NCBI RefSeq assembly: GCF_036997615.1
Contig: NZ_JAWLQA010000037.1
Strand: one strand, 5' to 3'
From: Brachyspira sp949287565
GTDB taxonomy: Bacteria > Spirochaetota > Brachyspiria > Brachyspirales > Brachyspiraceae
DNA length: 31,227 nt
Position 1 is the first letter of the stretch. Every line of letters begins with the position of its first letter. A program made the translations under genes and the position numbers. Positions 8,475 to 17,300 of this stretch are shown here, piece by piece. Under the pieces are notes generated by a model that saw only the letters and a program-made list of their open reading frames with translations, was not told the DNA's origin and made no database searches.

Positions 8475-9806
8475 ATGCTATCTATAAATTATAAAAACGT
8501 ATTAGGATTTTTACAAGAGCATGAATTAGAATATCTTGCTGAGCATGCTAAATATGCAAATGAACTTCTTGAAAACAAAAAAGGTGCCGGCAATGACTTT
8601 TTGGGATGGGTTAATTTACCAACTGAAGCTTTAAAAATGGTTAAAGAAATCGATGAATTAGCTAAAGAAATAAGAGAAAATGCTGAAGTATTAGTATCTG
8701 TTGGTATAGGCGGTTCTTATTTAGGCGGTAAAGCAGTAATTGAATCATTTTTGAATCCTTTCTCTCAGGCTAAAAAAGGAAATACTCAAGTTGTATATGC
8801 AGGCCATAATATGAACGGAGAATATTTCAAACATTTATTAGATTATTTAGAGGGAAAAGACTTCTATATTAATGTTATATCAAAAAGCGGTACTACAACA
8901 GAGCCTGCTATAGCTTTCAGAATGTTAAAAGAATATGCTGAAAAAAGATACGGTAAAGATGGTGCTGCTAAAAGAATAATAGCTACTACAGATAAGGCTA
9001 AAGGTGCTTTAAAAACTTTATCTACAGAAAATAAATATAGAACTTTTGTTATACCTGATGATGTTGGAGGAAGATATTCAGTTCTTACTCCTGTAGGACT
9101 TATACCTATAGCTGTTGCTGGAATCAACATTGAAGAGTTTGTTAAAGGTTTCGATTCTATGGCAAAAATAACTAAAGAAATGGATTACAAGAAAAATCCT
9201 TCCATGTTATACGCTATGCTTAGAAATGCTCTTTATAATAAAGGATTCAGCACAGAAATAATGGTTAACTATATACCTAGAATGCATTATGTATCTGAAT
9301 GGTGGAAACAGTTATACGGTGAAAGCGAAGGTAAAGATAAAAAAGGTATATTCCCTGCTTCTGTTGATTTCTCTACTGACTTACACTCTTTAGGTCAATT
9401 CATACAAGATGGTAAAAGAGGATTATTTGAAACTGTTATAAGAGTTGATAAAGAAGATATTGACTTAAAAATGAAAAAAGAAGATTCTGATTTGGACGGA
9501 CTTAATTATTTAGACGGAAAATCTTTACATGAAATTAATAAGTCAGCATTAGAAGCTACAGTTCTTGCCCATGTTGATGGAGGAGTACCAAATATCATAA
9601 TAGATTTAGATAAAATTACTCCATTCACTATAGGAGAGCTTTTATACTTCTTTGAAAAAGCATGCGGAATATCCGGACATATACTTGGAGTTAATCCATT
9701 CGATCAGCCTGGTGTAGAAGCATACAAGAAAAATATGTTTGCTATGCTTGGTAAAAAAGGTTATGAAGAAATGGGTAAAACTTTAAGAGCTAGATTAGAA
9801 AAATAA
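8475..9806 (+). CDS. pgi: Glucose-6-phosphate isomerase
   Basis: A 443-residue enzyme interconverting glucose-6-phosphate and fructose-6-phosphate, of the short bacterial type (about 450 aa, as in Bacillus). Signatures visible: 'SVGIGGSYLGGKA' (phosphate-binding), 'SKSGTTTEPA', 'DDVGGRYSVLTPVGLIPIA' (family signature 1) and 'DLHSLGQFIQDGKR'. A GAGGGAG ribosome site precedes the ATG, and a TATAAT (8436-8441) supplies a likely -10 box. In this window it links the alpha-glucoside operon to glycolysis, but it is not co-transcribed with it. Confidence 0.97.
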   Translation: MLSINYKNVLGFLQEHELEYLAEHAKYANELLENKKGAGNDFLGWVNLPTEALKMVKEIDELAKEIRENAEVLVSVGIGGSYLGGKAVIESFLNPFSQAKKGNTQVVYAGHNMNGEYFKHLLDYLEGKDFYINVISKSGTTTEPAIAFRMLKEYAEKRYGKDGAAKRIIATTDKAKGALKTLSTENKYRTFVIPDDVGGRYSVLTPVGLIPIAVAGINIEEFVKGFDSMAKITKEMDYKKNPSMLYAMLRNALYNKGFSTEIMVNYIPRMHYVSEWWKQLYGESEGKDKKGIFPASVDFSTDLHSLGQFIQDGKRGLFETVIRVDKEDIDLKMKKEDSDLDGLNYLDGKSLHEINKSALEATVLAHVDGGVPNIIIDLDKITPFTIGELLYFFEKACGISGHILGVNPFDQPGVEAYKKNMFAMLGKKGYEEMGKTLRARLEK

Positions 9807-9830
9807 TAATTATAATAAAATATTATTAAT

Positions 9831-9880
9831 AAGGCTGATAGTAAATGGTAAATAAAATTTATTATCAGCTTTAATTTTTA
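9831..9880. terminator. Bidirectional terminator between pgi and methyltransferase gene
   Basis: GCTGATAGTAAAT (9834-9846) pairs with ATTTATTATCAGC (9857-9869) with one mismatch-type position, flanked by A-rich and T-rich tails on both sides. It suits both convergent genes. Confidence 0.75.
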
Positions 9881-9888
9881 TATATCAA

Positions 9889-10509
9889 TTATTTTTTTCC
9901 CACAACCAAATATATAAAACCTTTTATTTGTTTTTTATCTATTACTTCAAATCCGTTTTTTATCATTAGTTTAGATATACCTTCTTTGTTTTCTGTATGA
10001 CAATCTCCGCTTTTCATTATTTTAAATAAAATATGATTATCTATCCAAGCTGCAATTCCTCCAACTCCTGTATCTGATAATATATAAAGTCCTCCTTTTT
10101 TAAGAACTCGGTATGCCTCTCTCATAGCCTCATTAGGATATGGATAATGATGAAAACTTTGTATACATGTTACTATATCAAAAGTATCATCATCAAAAGG
10201 AAGTTTATTAGCACTGCCCAAAATAAATTGAGCATTTTTTATATTTTTAGATTCTGCAATCTTTATCATCTCTTCTGATAAATCAAGTCCATAAAATTCT
10301 GTCATTTCTTTATCTTTTAACATATTTATTAAATAACCTGTTCCAGAGCCTATATCTAGCAGTTTATTATAATCTATATTTTTTAAATATTCTGATACAT
10401 AATTGCAGCTTATTTTTCCATATTTAGAATAATAAATTGTATCCTTTTCATCATAAATACTAGCTTGCTTATTGAAATGTTCTTTTGATAATTTTTCATA
10501 ATCTTTCAT
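9889..10509 (-). CDS. Class I SAM-dependent methyltransferase
   Basis: A 206-residue Methyltransf_11-type protein. Motif I is 'LDIGSGTGYL' (51-60), followed by 'FYGLDLSEEMI' (acidic loop), 'LPFDDDTFDIVTCIQSFHHY' and 'YRVLKKGGLYILSD'. These are the standard SAM-binding motifs in order. The substrate cannot be inferred; no biosynthetic neighbours are present. The ribosome site is weak (GGGAAA). It is convergent with pgi and sits inside the block flanked by inverted repeats. Confidence 0.85.
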   Translation of the reverse strand: MKDYEKLSKEHFNKQASIYDEKDTIYYSKYGKISCNYVSEYLKNIDYNKLLDIGSGTGYLINMLKDKEMTEFYGLDLSEEMIKIAESKNIKNAQFILGSANKLPFDDDTFDIVTCIQSFHHYPYPNEAMREAYRVLKKGGLYILSDTGVGGIAAWIDNHILFKIMKSGDCHTENKEGISKLMIKNGFEVIDKKQIKGFIYLVVGKK

Positions 10510-10721
10510 AAAATTTCCCGTATATAAAAATGTTAGTATATTCTAACATTTAAAATAATTAAATCAATAATAAATTTTTATTAATATTTTCATATATTCA
10601 ATTATGTAAAAATAAATTATTTTTAAAAAAATACATTATTTCATATTGTTTTTAGATTGTATTTATTTCTATTTATTGTATAAACTGTTTTATATATCAA
10701 TAATTTTTAAAGGAAAACATT

Positions 10722-11408
10722 ATGAAAAAAATATTAATACTTTTTACTATTCTTATATCTTTTATATCAATAGTATCATGCTCTAATCAATCAGAGAAAC
10801 AAACTAATAATTCACAGCAGAATTCACAAAAGATAGTAAAAACAGGAGAATGGGATATTAATCCTAAACAAATAAATGCAATAGATGAAAACATAAAAAC
10901 AATTTTTGATGATACTGTGAAGAATTTATTGGGCGTAAAAAGAGAATTAATGCTTTATCTTGGAAATCAAACAGTTAATGGTATAAATTATGCTTTTATT
11001 TGCAGAAGCGAAATAACATATCCTTCAGCATTGCCATATTATGAAATTATTATATGCAATGTATCTCATTCAAATGAAATATCTATAGTAAAATTAGAAA
11101 AGATAATAGAAAGCAGTCAGAGCAGTGTAGGCGGAATAGTATGCACATCATCTGACGAAGCTAAAATTAATATATCAAATTCTAAAGAAGCTAACGATAT
11201 CATCAAAGTATTTAAAAATGCAGTTAAAGATATTAAAGATACAAAATATACTCCTGAACTTTACGCTGCAAGCCAAGTTGTAAAAGGAATCAATTATTAT
11301 TTTATAGCCCATGCAGAACTTAATGACAGCACTCATTCAATAAAATTAGTAACAATAAATAATTTTATGGAATCAAGCGAAGTTATTGAAGTAAAAAATA
11401 TTTTATGA
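10722..11408 (+). CDS. Putative lipoprotein of unknown function
   Basis: A 228-residue protein with a signal peptide: KK, a hydrophobic run (residues 4-18), and a lipobox ending at C20 ('SIVSC'), typical of spirochaetes, followed by an Asn/Ser/Gln-rich tether. The mature part contains two similar halves ('LGNQTVNGINYAFICRSEI' and 'ASQVVKGINYYFIAHAEL'), suggesting an internal duplication of a ~100-residue unit. I do not recognise the family. Ribosome site AAAGGAAAA. A possible promoter is TTGTAT (10657-10662), 16 nt, TATAAA (10679-10684). Confidence 0.7.
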   Translation: MKKILILFTILISFISIVSCSNQSEKQTNNSQQNSQKIVKTGEWDINPKQINAIDENIKTIFDDTVKNLLGVKRELMLYLGNQTVNGINYAFICRSEITYPSALPYYEIIICNVSHSNEISIVKLEKIIESSQSSVGGIVCTSSDEAKINISNSKEANDIIKVFKNAVKDIKDTKYTPELYAASQVVKGINYYFIAHAELNDSTHSIKLVTINNFMESSEVIEVKNIL

Positions 11409-11524
11409 TATATAGAATTTAAGGATTATGTAAACTCATTATTAAAAATATTATAGTTCAATTAACATAACAATGCAGATTTATGATATCCTTAACCGAT
11501 AATAACTTGTAAGAGGGTATCAAC

Positions 11525-13195
11525 ATGAAAAACATAAGATATAAATATTTGTTTGTTATTTTATCGGTAGTATTCATTTCTACTTTAGAAAATTTATATG
11601 GTCAAATCGCCGTAAATACCTATTCTTTAGAAATTACTACTAACGATATAGAAATAGTAAAGTTTATAAATGGATATCAGCTTTATTTAAAGAAAAAGCC
11701 GAATGTATACGGATATAGAATACAATTAAAAAGCCAAGACGGTTTTAATTCTTATCTTTATATTGATAATAGCGGCAGTACTAACTCTATAATCAGAATA
11801 AGAGAAAGCGATTATCATTATAAACTAGGGGAAGTATTTAAAGTATTTATTCCGCAAAATGTATATTTAGATAGAAGAAACAATAATTCTTCATTTACTT
11901 TAAGGGATAATATTACTCTAATTTTAGAGGCTTATAATATTAACAACGATACTTTAATAAATAATGAAATAATATTAAAAGCAAATGACGCTGAAATTTC
12001 AACACCTACTATAACACTTAGAAATGTTGAAAAAGAAGGCGATCTATATGCATTCTATCTATACTACTCCGGAGGAGATAACGGAGAATATGCATTTTAT
12101 GTAAGAGAAGGAAAAACAAATACATCATATAAATTAATAGATACTTCTTATGGAAATACAGGAAATTATGACAGCAGCGGCATAATATTAGAGGATACTT
12201 TTAATAGAGATTTAGGTAAAAAACTCTATATAAAAGCATATTTTAAACAGATGCCAGAAGATAGATATTTATCTTTCAATGTATTTAATACTCAAGGTGA
12301 GAGCTTTACGTATCCTATAGATTATGTTATAGAAACTACAAATATACAAAAAGAAGTAACTCCTCCTCAAATGCCTAGCGGAGGAAATGAAGGCCCTGTA
12401 CAAATCAGACCTAGAGATAGAGTTATAGAAACTTCTACAAATACTATAATAGTAAAAAAAGATGCTCAGCCTCAAAAAGATAATAATGAGATAAAAATTT
12501 TATCTTCTGCTAATATTGTTGAAAAGCCTGTAGAAGAAAAAGAATCTATAGAAGAACCTGAAATAAAAGAAAATTTCAATTATAACTTGGAAGCTATGGA
12601 TAATTTAAATAATGCTAGTAAATCATTCAATACTCCTAATAATTATGTAAAAGATAAAGAAGAATTGAGTAAACAATTTAAAAGCATTATTAAAAGATAT
12701 GAGAACGAAGGAAGTATAGACTTAGTTGTAGTGCTAGATACAACAGAAAGTATGCATCCTTATTTGAAAACCATAAAAAGAGACATAAGAGGTATGATTA
12801 CAGAATTATTCTATAATCATAAATATTCAAGAGTAGGTTTTTTACTTTATAGAGATGTTAAAGATACTTATCTTACAAAAAAGATAGACTTCAGCGACAA
12901 TATTAATTTTATCAATAGAGAAGTTAATTATTTCTATGCTGCAGGAGGCGGAGATAAGGCAGAACCTATGTATGAAGCTTTGCAAGAAGCATTAGAAACA
13001 TTTGATTATATTAATCAAAAAAGATTGATAATAGTTCTTACAGATGCACCTGCTAAAGTTATAGGAAGAGCTAATTTGGATTTGAATTTATCTACAGCTA
13101 AACAAAAAAATGTTACTGTAGAGTTTATATTAGCTTCAGAAATAGAGGAAGAAGAAGATCTTTCTGATGATTATTTATACTTCTTTAATTTCTAA
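11525..13195 (+). CDS. Secreted von Willebrand factor A domain protein
   Basis: A 556-residue exported protein. Residues 1-27 form a signal peptide ending near 'LYGQIA'. Residues ~30-270 are beta-rich with repeated 'IKAYF/ILEAYN' strands, ~270-395 are a low-complexity Pro/Glu/Asn linker, and ~398-556 form a vWA domain. The metal-ion-dependent adhesion site is visible as DTTES (a DxTxS variant), with 'AGGGDKAEP' and 'IIVLTDAPAK' as later motifs; the GGGD-x-x-EP form is common in bacterial vWA proteins. It is probably a surface or periplasmic binding protein; the ligand is unknown. A 116-nt gap separates it from the lipoprotein gene, with no obvious terminator between them, so co-transcription is possible. 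Confidence 0.8.
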   Translation: MKNIRYKYLFVILSVVFISTLENLYGQIAVNTYSLEITTNDIEIVKFINGYQLYLKKKPNVYGYRIQLKSQDGFNSYLYIDNSGSTNSIIRIRESDYHYKLGEVFKVFIPQNVYLDRRNNNSSFTLRDNITLILEAYNINNDTLINNEIILKANDAEISTPTITLRNVEKEGDLYAFYLYYSGGDNGEYAFYVREGKTNTSYKLIDTSYGNTGNYDSSGIILEDTFNRDLGKKLYIKAYFKQMPEDRYLSFNVFNTQGESFTYPIDYVIETTNIQKEVTPPQMPSGGNEGPVQIRPRDRVIETSTNTIIVKKDAQPQKDNNEIKILSSANIVEKPVEEKESIEEPEIKENFNYNLEAMDNLNNASKSFNTPNNYVKDKEELSKQFKSIIKRYENEGSIDLVVVLDTTESMHPYLKTIKRDIRGMITELFYNHKYSRVGFLLYRDVKDTYLTKKIDFSDNINFINREVNYFYAAGGGDKAEPMYEALQEALETFDYINQKRLIIVLTDAPAKVIGRANLDLNLSTAKQKNVTVEFILASEIEEEEDLSDDYLYFFNF

Positions 13196-13220
13196 ATATA
13201 TTTATTGATAATAATGAATG

Positions 13221-13255
13221 AAAAGCCCTTACCAAATAAGGTTTGGGCTTTTATT
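13221..13255. terminator. Bidirectional terminator
   Basis: AAAGCCC (13222-13228) pairs with GGGCTTT (13245-13251), with further partial pairing inside the loop (TTACC with GGTTT). It is flanked by A's and T's and separates convergent genes. Confidence 0.8.
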
Positions 13256-13259
13256 ATAT

Positions 13260-13850
13260 TTATGGATTATCAAATTTATTTATGATTGGAATTTGATTTA
13301 ATCTATATTCAATATTCAATCTTTTAAAAATGAAATAAGTTAAACAAGATACTGTTATTCCAATAAATGCCCCGAACACTACATCACTAGGATAATGAAC
13401 CACCAAATAAATTCTAGAAAAACCTATTAATGCTGCAATTAATAAAGCTATAAAACTATAGCTTTTATTAAAATAAAGAAAAATAGGAAAAAGCACTGCA
13501 AATGATGCAGTAGTATGAGAAGAAGGACATGAAAATGAAGTTTCAATATGCTTGCCAACAGCAATCCAATATTCATTATAAATGGGATCTGTAAAAGGAC
13601 GTTCTCTTGCTATTAATGGTTTTAATATAATAGCTCCTATAAATATAGATATAAATAAACTTACAGCCATATTAATACCGCAAACTCTAGTCCTTTTTAT
13701 AAATATTAATATAATTGTAAATACAATCAAAGGAATTGATTCACCTAAATATGTTATAGATGAAAAAAACAAATCTAATATTTGATAATTATTATGTAAA
13801 CTATGAGCAAATTCTATTATAGTTTTATCGAATATATTTATTATCTGCAT
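13260..13850 (-). CDS. PAP2-family membrane phosphatase
   Basis: A 196-residue integral membrane protein with about five or six hydrophobic segments. The three phosphatase motifs are visible: K-x6-RP as 'KPLIARERP', PSxH as 'CPSSHTTASF', and SR-x5-H-x3-D as 'SRIYLVVHYPSD'. Family members dephosphorylate undecaprenyl pyrophosphate, phosphatidic acid or similar lipids; the substrate here is not known. Its upstream region is repeat copy B, whose left end supplies a good promoter-like TTGACA-17-TATAAA. Confidence 0.88.
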   Translation of the reverse strand: MQIINIFDKTIIEFAHSLHNNYQILDLFFSSITYLGESIPLIVFTIILIFIKRTRVCGINMAVSLFISIFIGAIILKPLIARERPFTDPIYNEYWIAVGKHIETSFSCPSSHTTASFAVLFPIFLYFNKSYSFIALLIAALIGFSRIYLVVHYPSDVVFGAFIGITVSCLTYFIFKRLNIEYRLNQIPIINKFDNP

Positions 13851-13922
13851 TTACTATTCCTATAATTAATTTTTTAATAAAACAATTATATTATAAATAT
13901 GTAATAAATTTTTTAGTAATAG

Positions 13923-13951
13923 TTTATACCTAAACAACTACATTCTGTCAA
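13923..13951 (-). promoter_or_regulatory. Outward promoter-like end of repeat B, upstream of PAP2 gene
   Basis: On the minus strand TTGACA (13951-13946), 17 nt, TATAAA (13928-13923). It lies about 75 nt before the PAP2 start codon in the right orientation, with no other equally good promoter between. Confidence 0.55.
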
Positions 13952-14186
13952 TATTTGATTATTTTTGAATGTAATTATAATTTATAAATAATATGAAATA
14001 TTAAGACATAGTAGTAAAATATGTTTTATCTGTAATATAAATTATTATTTTTGTACAATAACAAGTAATCATCCGCACGTATAGTTGGCTATCCATAATA
14101 ATTTGTAGTACTGTGCGGAAAGCCCGCACGAAGTGTACCCGTAGGGTATAGGCGAATATTTGAGAAACTTAAAAATTTTCAATATA
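13925..14186 (+). repeat. Repeat element copy B (inverted partner of copy A)
   Basis: Same element as 7516-7777 in opposite orientation, about 97% identical by eye, with matching extending to 13920-14187. The terminal repeats are at 13925-13951 and 14160-14186. The right end reads outward as TTGAGA (14160-14165), 17 nt, TATATA (14183-14188). With the terminator that abuts it, it accounts for the gene-free stretch 13851-14255. Confidence 0.85.
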
Positions 14187-14188
14187 TA

Positions 14189-14227
14189 CAAAAAATAGGA
14201 AAGGAGTAATAATTCCCCTTCCCTATT
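14189..14227 (-). terminator. Terminator of the alpha-glucoside operon
   Basis: On the minus strand AATAGGGAAGG pairs with CCTTTCCTATT (14204-14194) and is followed by TTTTTTG. It begins 2 nt from the edge of repeat B. Confidence 0.75.
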
Positions 14228-14255
14228 CTAATATCATATAATTATTAAAAAATAA

Positions 14256-15581
14256 TTATTTTAATTCAGGCCAATATTTTTTATTAGCTTCAATAAGCTC
14301 ATCTAATATTTTCTTAGCAACTTCAACACTAGGAACAGTTCTTGACATACTGATAGCCTGCCACATTTTCAAATATGAACCTTCTATCCAAGCATCAACA
14401 ACTAATTTTTCCACAGCCACTTGCTGTTCCATTAATCCTTTATTGAATCTAGGAATCTCACCCATTACCAAAGGCTCAGGGCCATTGCAGCCAACTATAC
14501 AAGGTATTTCAACCATTGCAGTAGGATCAAAGTTTATTATAGAACCGTTATTAGGAACTATTAATAACATTCTTTCTCCTGTATTATTGCTTATAGCACA
14601 AGCTAAATCTACTATATAAGTAGCATGTCCTCCTACTTCAAATGTAGAATCTTTAGCAGTACCTGCCTCTGTTATTCTTCTGCATTCTCCAAATACTCTT
14701 TTCTCTCTGCCGTCTCTAACCATATCAGTTCTAGTATAATTAATATCAGAATGACTTACTACATAATCAGGAAATAAATAATATTTGAAATAAGTATTAG
14801 GCATGAAGTTTGGAGAAACAGCCAAAACATCTCTAGCTTTCTCATAAGTAGAATGCCAATCAGCATCTACATGTCCTTCCATAGATGGATGTAAGTATCC
14901 ATTTTTAGAAACGAATTCTTTTAATATAGGCATTAAATCTCTGCCTGTGCTTTTTTCTATTATACTAGTCCACCAACCAAAATGGTTCAAACCGAAGTAT
15001 CTTACTTGCATTTCTTTTCTTGATTTCAAACCGCATATAGATGCCATGATATCTTCTATACCAACAGGCATATCACAGATATTTAAAACTTTAGAATTAG
15101 GTTTTAATCTTCTGCAAGCTTCTGCAACTATAGCAGCAGGGTTTGAATAGTTAAGCATCCAAGCATTAGGAGAATATTTTTCCATATAATCTATAAGTTC
15201 TAAAACTCCTCCTATAGAACGCATACCATAAGCCATACCGCCGGCACCGCAAGTTTCTTGTCCTACGCATCCATATTTAAGAGGTATTTTTTCATCTAAA
15301 GAACGCATTTCATATTTACCAACTCTTATATGAGCCATAACAAAATCAACTCCAGTGAAAGCCTCTTTAGGATCTGTTGTGAAAGAGAATTTTACATGAG
15401 GAGCTCTCTCTTTCATGATGATAGCACAAGCATTTCCAACTATAGCCTGTCTTTCTGCATCATTATCATATAATTTCAATTCTGATAAAGGAAATCTTCC
15501 TTCTTCACTTAAAAGCATTAAAATAATTTCCGGCGTAAAAGTACTTCCGCCTCCAGCTATAACAACTGAATGTTTTTTCAT
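14256..15581 (-). CDS. Glycoside hydrolase family 4, 6-phospho-alpha-glucosidase
   Basis: A 441-residue NAD+- and divalent-metal-dependent GH4 enzyme. The N-terminal dinucleotide motif is 'GGGSTFTP' (11-18 region), 'NYSNPAA' is the conserved substrate-site Asn segment, and 'NICDMP' carries the metal-site cysteine C169; 'GLNHFGWW' supplies the metal histidine near residue 200. The CDMP form is the one reported for 6-phospho-alpha-glucosidases (GlvA/MalH type). It would split phosphorylated disaccharides such as maltose-6'-phosphate after PTS uptake, yielding glucose and glucose-6-phosphate. Third gene of a minus-strand operon, 31 nt after the PTS gene, with an AAGGAG site. Confidence 0.88.
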   Translation of the reverse strand: MKKHSVVIAGGGSTFTPEIILMLLSEEGRFPLSELKLYDNDAERQAIVGNACAIIMKERAPHVKFSFTTDPKEAFTGVDFVMAHIRVGKYEMRSLDEKIPLKYGCVGQETCGAGGMAYGMRSIGGVLELIDYMEKYSPNAWMLNYSNPAAIVAEACRRLKPNSKVLNICDMPVGIEDIMASICGLKSRKEMQVRYFGLNHFGWWTSIIEKSTGRDLMPILKEFVSKNGYLHPSMEGHVDADWHSTYEKARDVLAVSPNFMPNTYFKYYLFPDYVVSHSDINYTRTDMVRDGREKRVFGECRRITEAGTAKDSTFEVGGHATYIVDLACAISNNTGERMLLIVPNNGSIINFDPTAMVEIPCIVGCNGPEPLVMGEIPRFNKGLMEQQVAVEKLVVDAWIEGSYLKMWQAISMSRTVPSVEVAKKILDELIEANKKYWPELK

Positions 15582-15612
15582 TTTATTACTCCTTAAAAAA
15601 TATTAAAATTTA

Positions 15613-17196
15613 TTATTCACCAGTTTTCAAAAGTTCTTCAAATTTAGCTTTTACTTGAGGAACTGATAAACCTACTATAATTTGTATAGCATTTCCTTTT
15701 TTAACAAGTCCATGAGCACCGCCTTCTTTGAATACTTCTGCATCTTGAACAAGATTTACATCTCTAACAGTTACTCTCAATCTAGTAGCACAATTAGTAA
15801 CATGTTCTATATTATTTCTTCCTCCCAATGCCTCTAAATAAATAGCAGCCTGCTCATCAAAGCTTGATTTTTTAGCTTCTCTTTCTCTATAATCTTTTTT
15901 GGTATATAGTTTAGTTTTGCTGTCACCTCTTCCCGGAGTAGGAATATTAAATTTCAATATCAAAAATCTAAATACAACAAACCATATACCAGTAAATATG
16001 AGTCCTATGACAATATTTGCTATAACCATAGATGAATGATTTTTCATAGCAAATATCCAGTTTTGCGTTATGAAAGCTATTAATCCTGATCCATAGTTTC
16101 CTACTACTCCTCCAACTACATATAATACTGTAGATAAACTAGCAGCCAAAATAGAATGCACTAAAAATAAAAAAGGAGATATAAATAAGAATGTAAACTC
16201 TAAAGGTTCAGTAATACCTACAAGTATTGATGTTAATGTTACCGGTATAAGCAAAGCAGCCATTCTCTCACGATTTTCTTTATCAGCACAGAAGTAAATA
16301 GCTAAAGCAAGCCCAGGAGCTCCGAATACTTTAGAGTTTCCATGCAAAGCAAATCCGCCTTCAGGAAATAATTGTTTAAGAGGCTCAACCATATTTGAAA
16401 ATTCAGAAACATGGCTTATCCAATAAGGTTCTATACCTTCAGGTACAACTGCAGGTCCGTAAATAAAAGGTCCATAAATGAAATGGTGAAGTCCTGTAGG
16501 TATCAATATTCTTTCTAAGAAAGTATATATAAATACTCCTGCTCCGCCTGCACTAGCTAAGAAGTTCTGCATTGAAGCTATCAAAGCCTGTATTTTAGGC
16601 CATATCAAACATGTTAAGAATGCTAAAACCAATACAACAAAGAAACCTATAATATGTACAAAAGATGTTCCTTGGAATACTCCCAAATAATCAGGAAGTT
16701 TTGTTTCATAAAATCTATTATGAATAGTAGTGATTACTACACCTATAAATATTGCACCTATTATATTTGTATCTAATGTTTTAATGCCAGCTATTAAAGC
16801 TAAACCGCTTACTCCGCCTGCTTCCTGAGTGAAATCAACTCCAAACTGAGGACCCCAGAAATTAAGTATAGCAGCTATAAAATAATTATATGATAAGTAG
16901 CATATCAAAGTTGCTAATATTGCTCTTTCAGGCGCCATTTTTGAAAGTCCTATAGGAATACCTAAACAGAAAAATAAAGGCATATTTCTGAATATAGTCC
17001 AAGCACCTTCTTCTATTATAAATATTAATTTGTAGAATGTTCCATCAGGATTAGCCAAATTGCCTACTATAGCCTGATCTTTAAAAATAATAGTCAGTCC
17101 TACAACTAAACCGGAAAAAGAAAAAAGCAATACCGGTACAAACATAGCTGCCCCAAATTTTTGGAAGCTAGCCCTTAAATCAATATTAGCAAACAT
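15613..17196 (-). CDS. PTS alpha-glucoside transporter, EIICB fusion
   Basis: A 527-residue PTS permease of the glucose/maltose class. The N-terminal ~420 residues are the EIIC membrane domain with about ten hydrophobic segments and the substrate-region sequence 'GLHHFIYGPF'. The C-terminal ~75 residues are an EIIB domain with the phosphorylation cysteine C469 in 'TNCATRLR'. No EIIA domain is attached, so a separate EIIA(Glc)-type protein is needed. It imports and phosphorylates an alpha-glucoside such as maltose, judged from the flanking GH4 enzymes. A GAGGGGG ribosome site precedes the start. It is 104 nt downstream of the first GH4 gene. Confidence 0.9.
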   Translation of the reverse strand: MFANIDLRASFQKFGAAMFVPVLLFSFSGLVVGLTIIFKDQAIVGNLANPDGTFYKLIFIIEEGAWTIFRNMPLFFCLGIPIGLSKMAPERAILATLICYLSYNYFIAAILNFWGPQFGVDFTQEAGGVSGLALIAGIKTLDTNIIGAIFIGVVITTIHNRFYETKLPDYLGVFQGTSFVHIIGFFVVLVLAFLTCLIWPKIQALIASMQNFLASAGGAGVFIYTFLERILIPTGLHHFIYGPFIYGPAVVPEGIEPYWISHVSEFSNMVEPLKQLFPEGGFALHGNSKVFGAPGLALAIYFCADKENRERMAALLIPVTLTSILVGITEPLEFTFLFISPFLFLVHSILAASLSTVLYVVGGVVGNYGSGLIAFITQNWIFAMKNHSSMVIANIVIGLIFTGIWFVVFRFLILKFNIPTPGRGDSKTKLYTKKDYREREAKKSSFDEQAAIYLEALGGRNNIEHVTNCATRLRVTVRDVNLVQDAEVFKEGGAHGLVKKGNAIQIIVGLSVPQVKAKFEELLKTGE

Positions 17197-17300
17197 TTAT
17201 ATCCCCCTCAATTTAAATTTTTATATCATAATTCAGAGCTTTATAATCTCTAAAATATTTGCATCCTCCTTTATCAAACGAAGACAAAAATAAAAATAAA

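Noticed and set aside
7515..14187. An insertion sequence or composite transposon flanked by inverted repeats A and B
   Set aside because: No transposase or integrase is encoded between them, and the enclosed genes are mostly housekeeping. The same ends occur singly at 28854-29303, so the repeats are better seen as two separate small elements.
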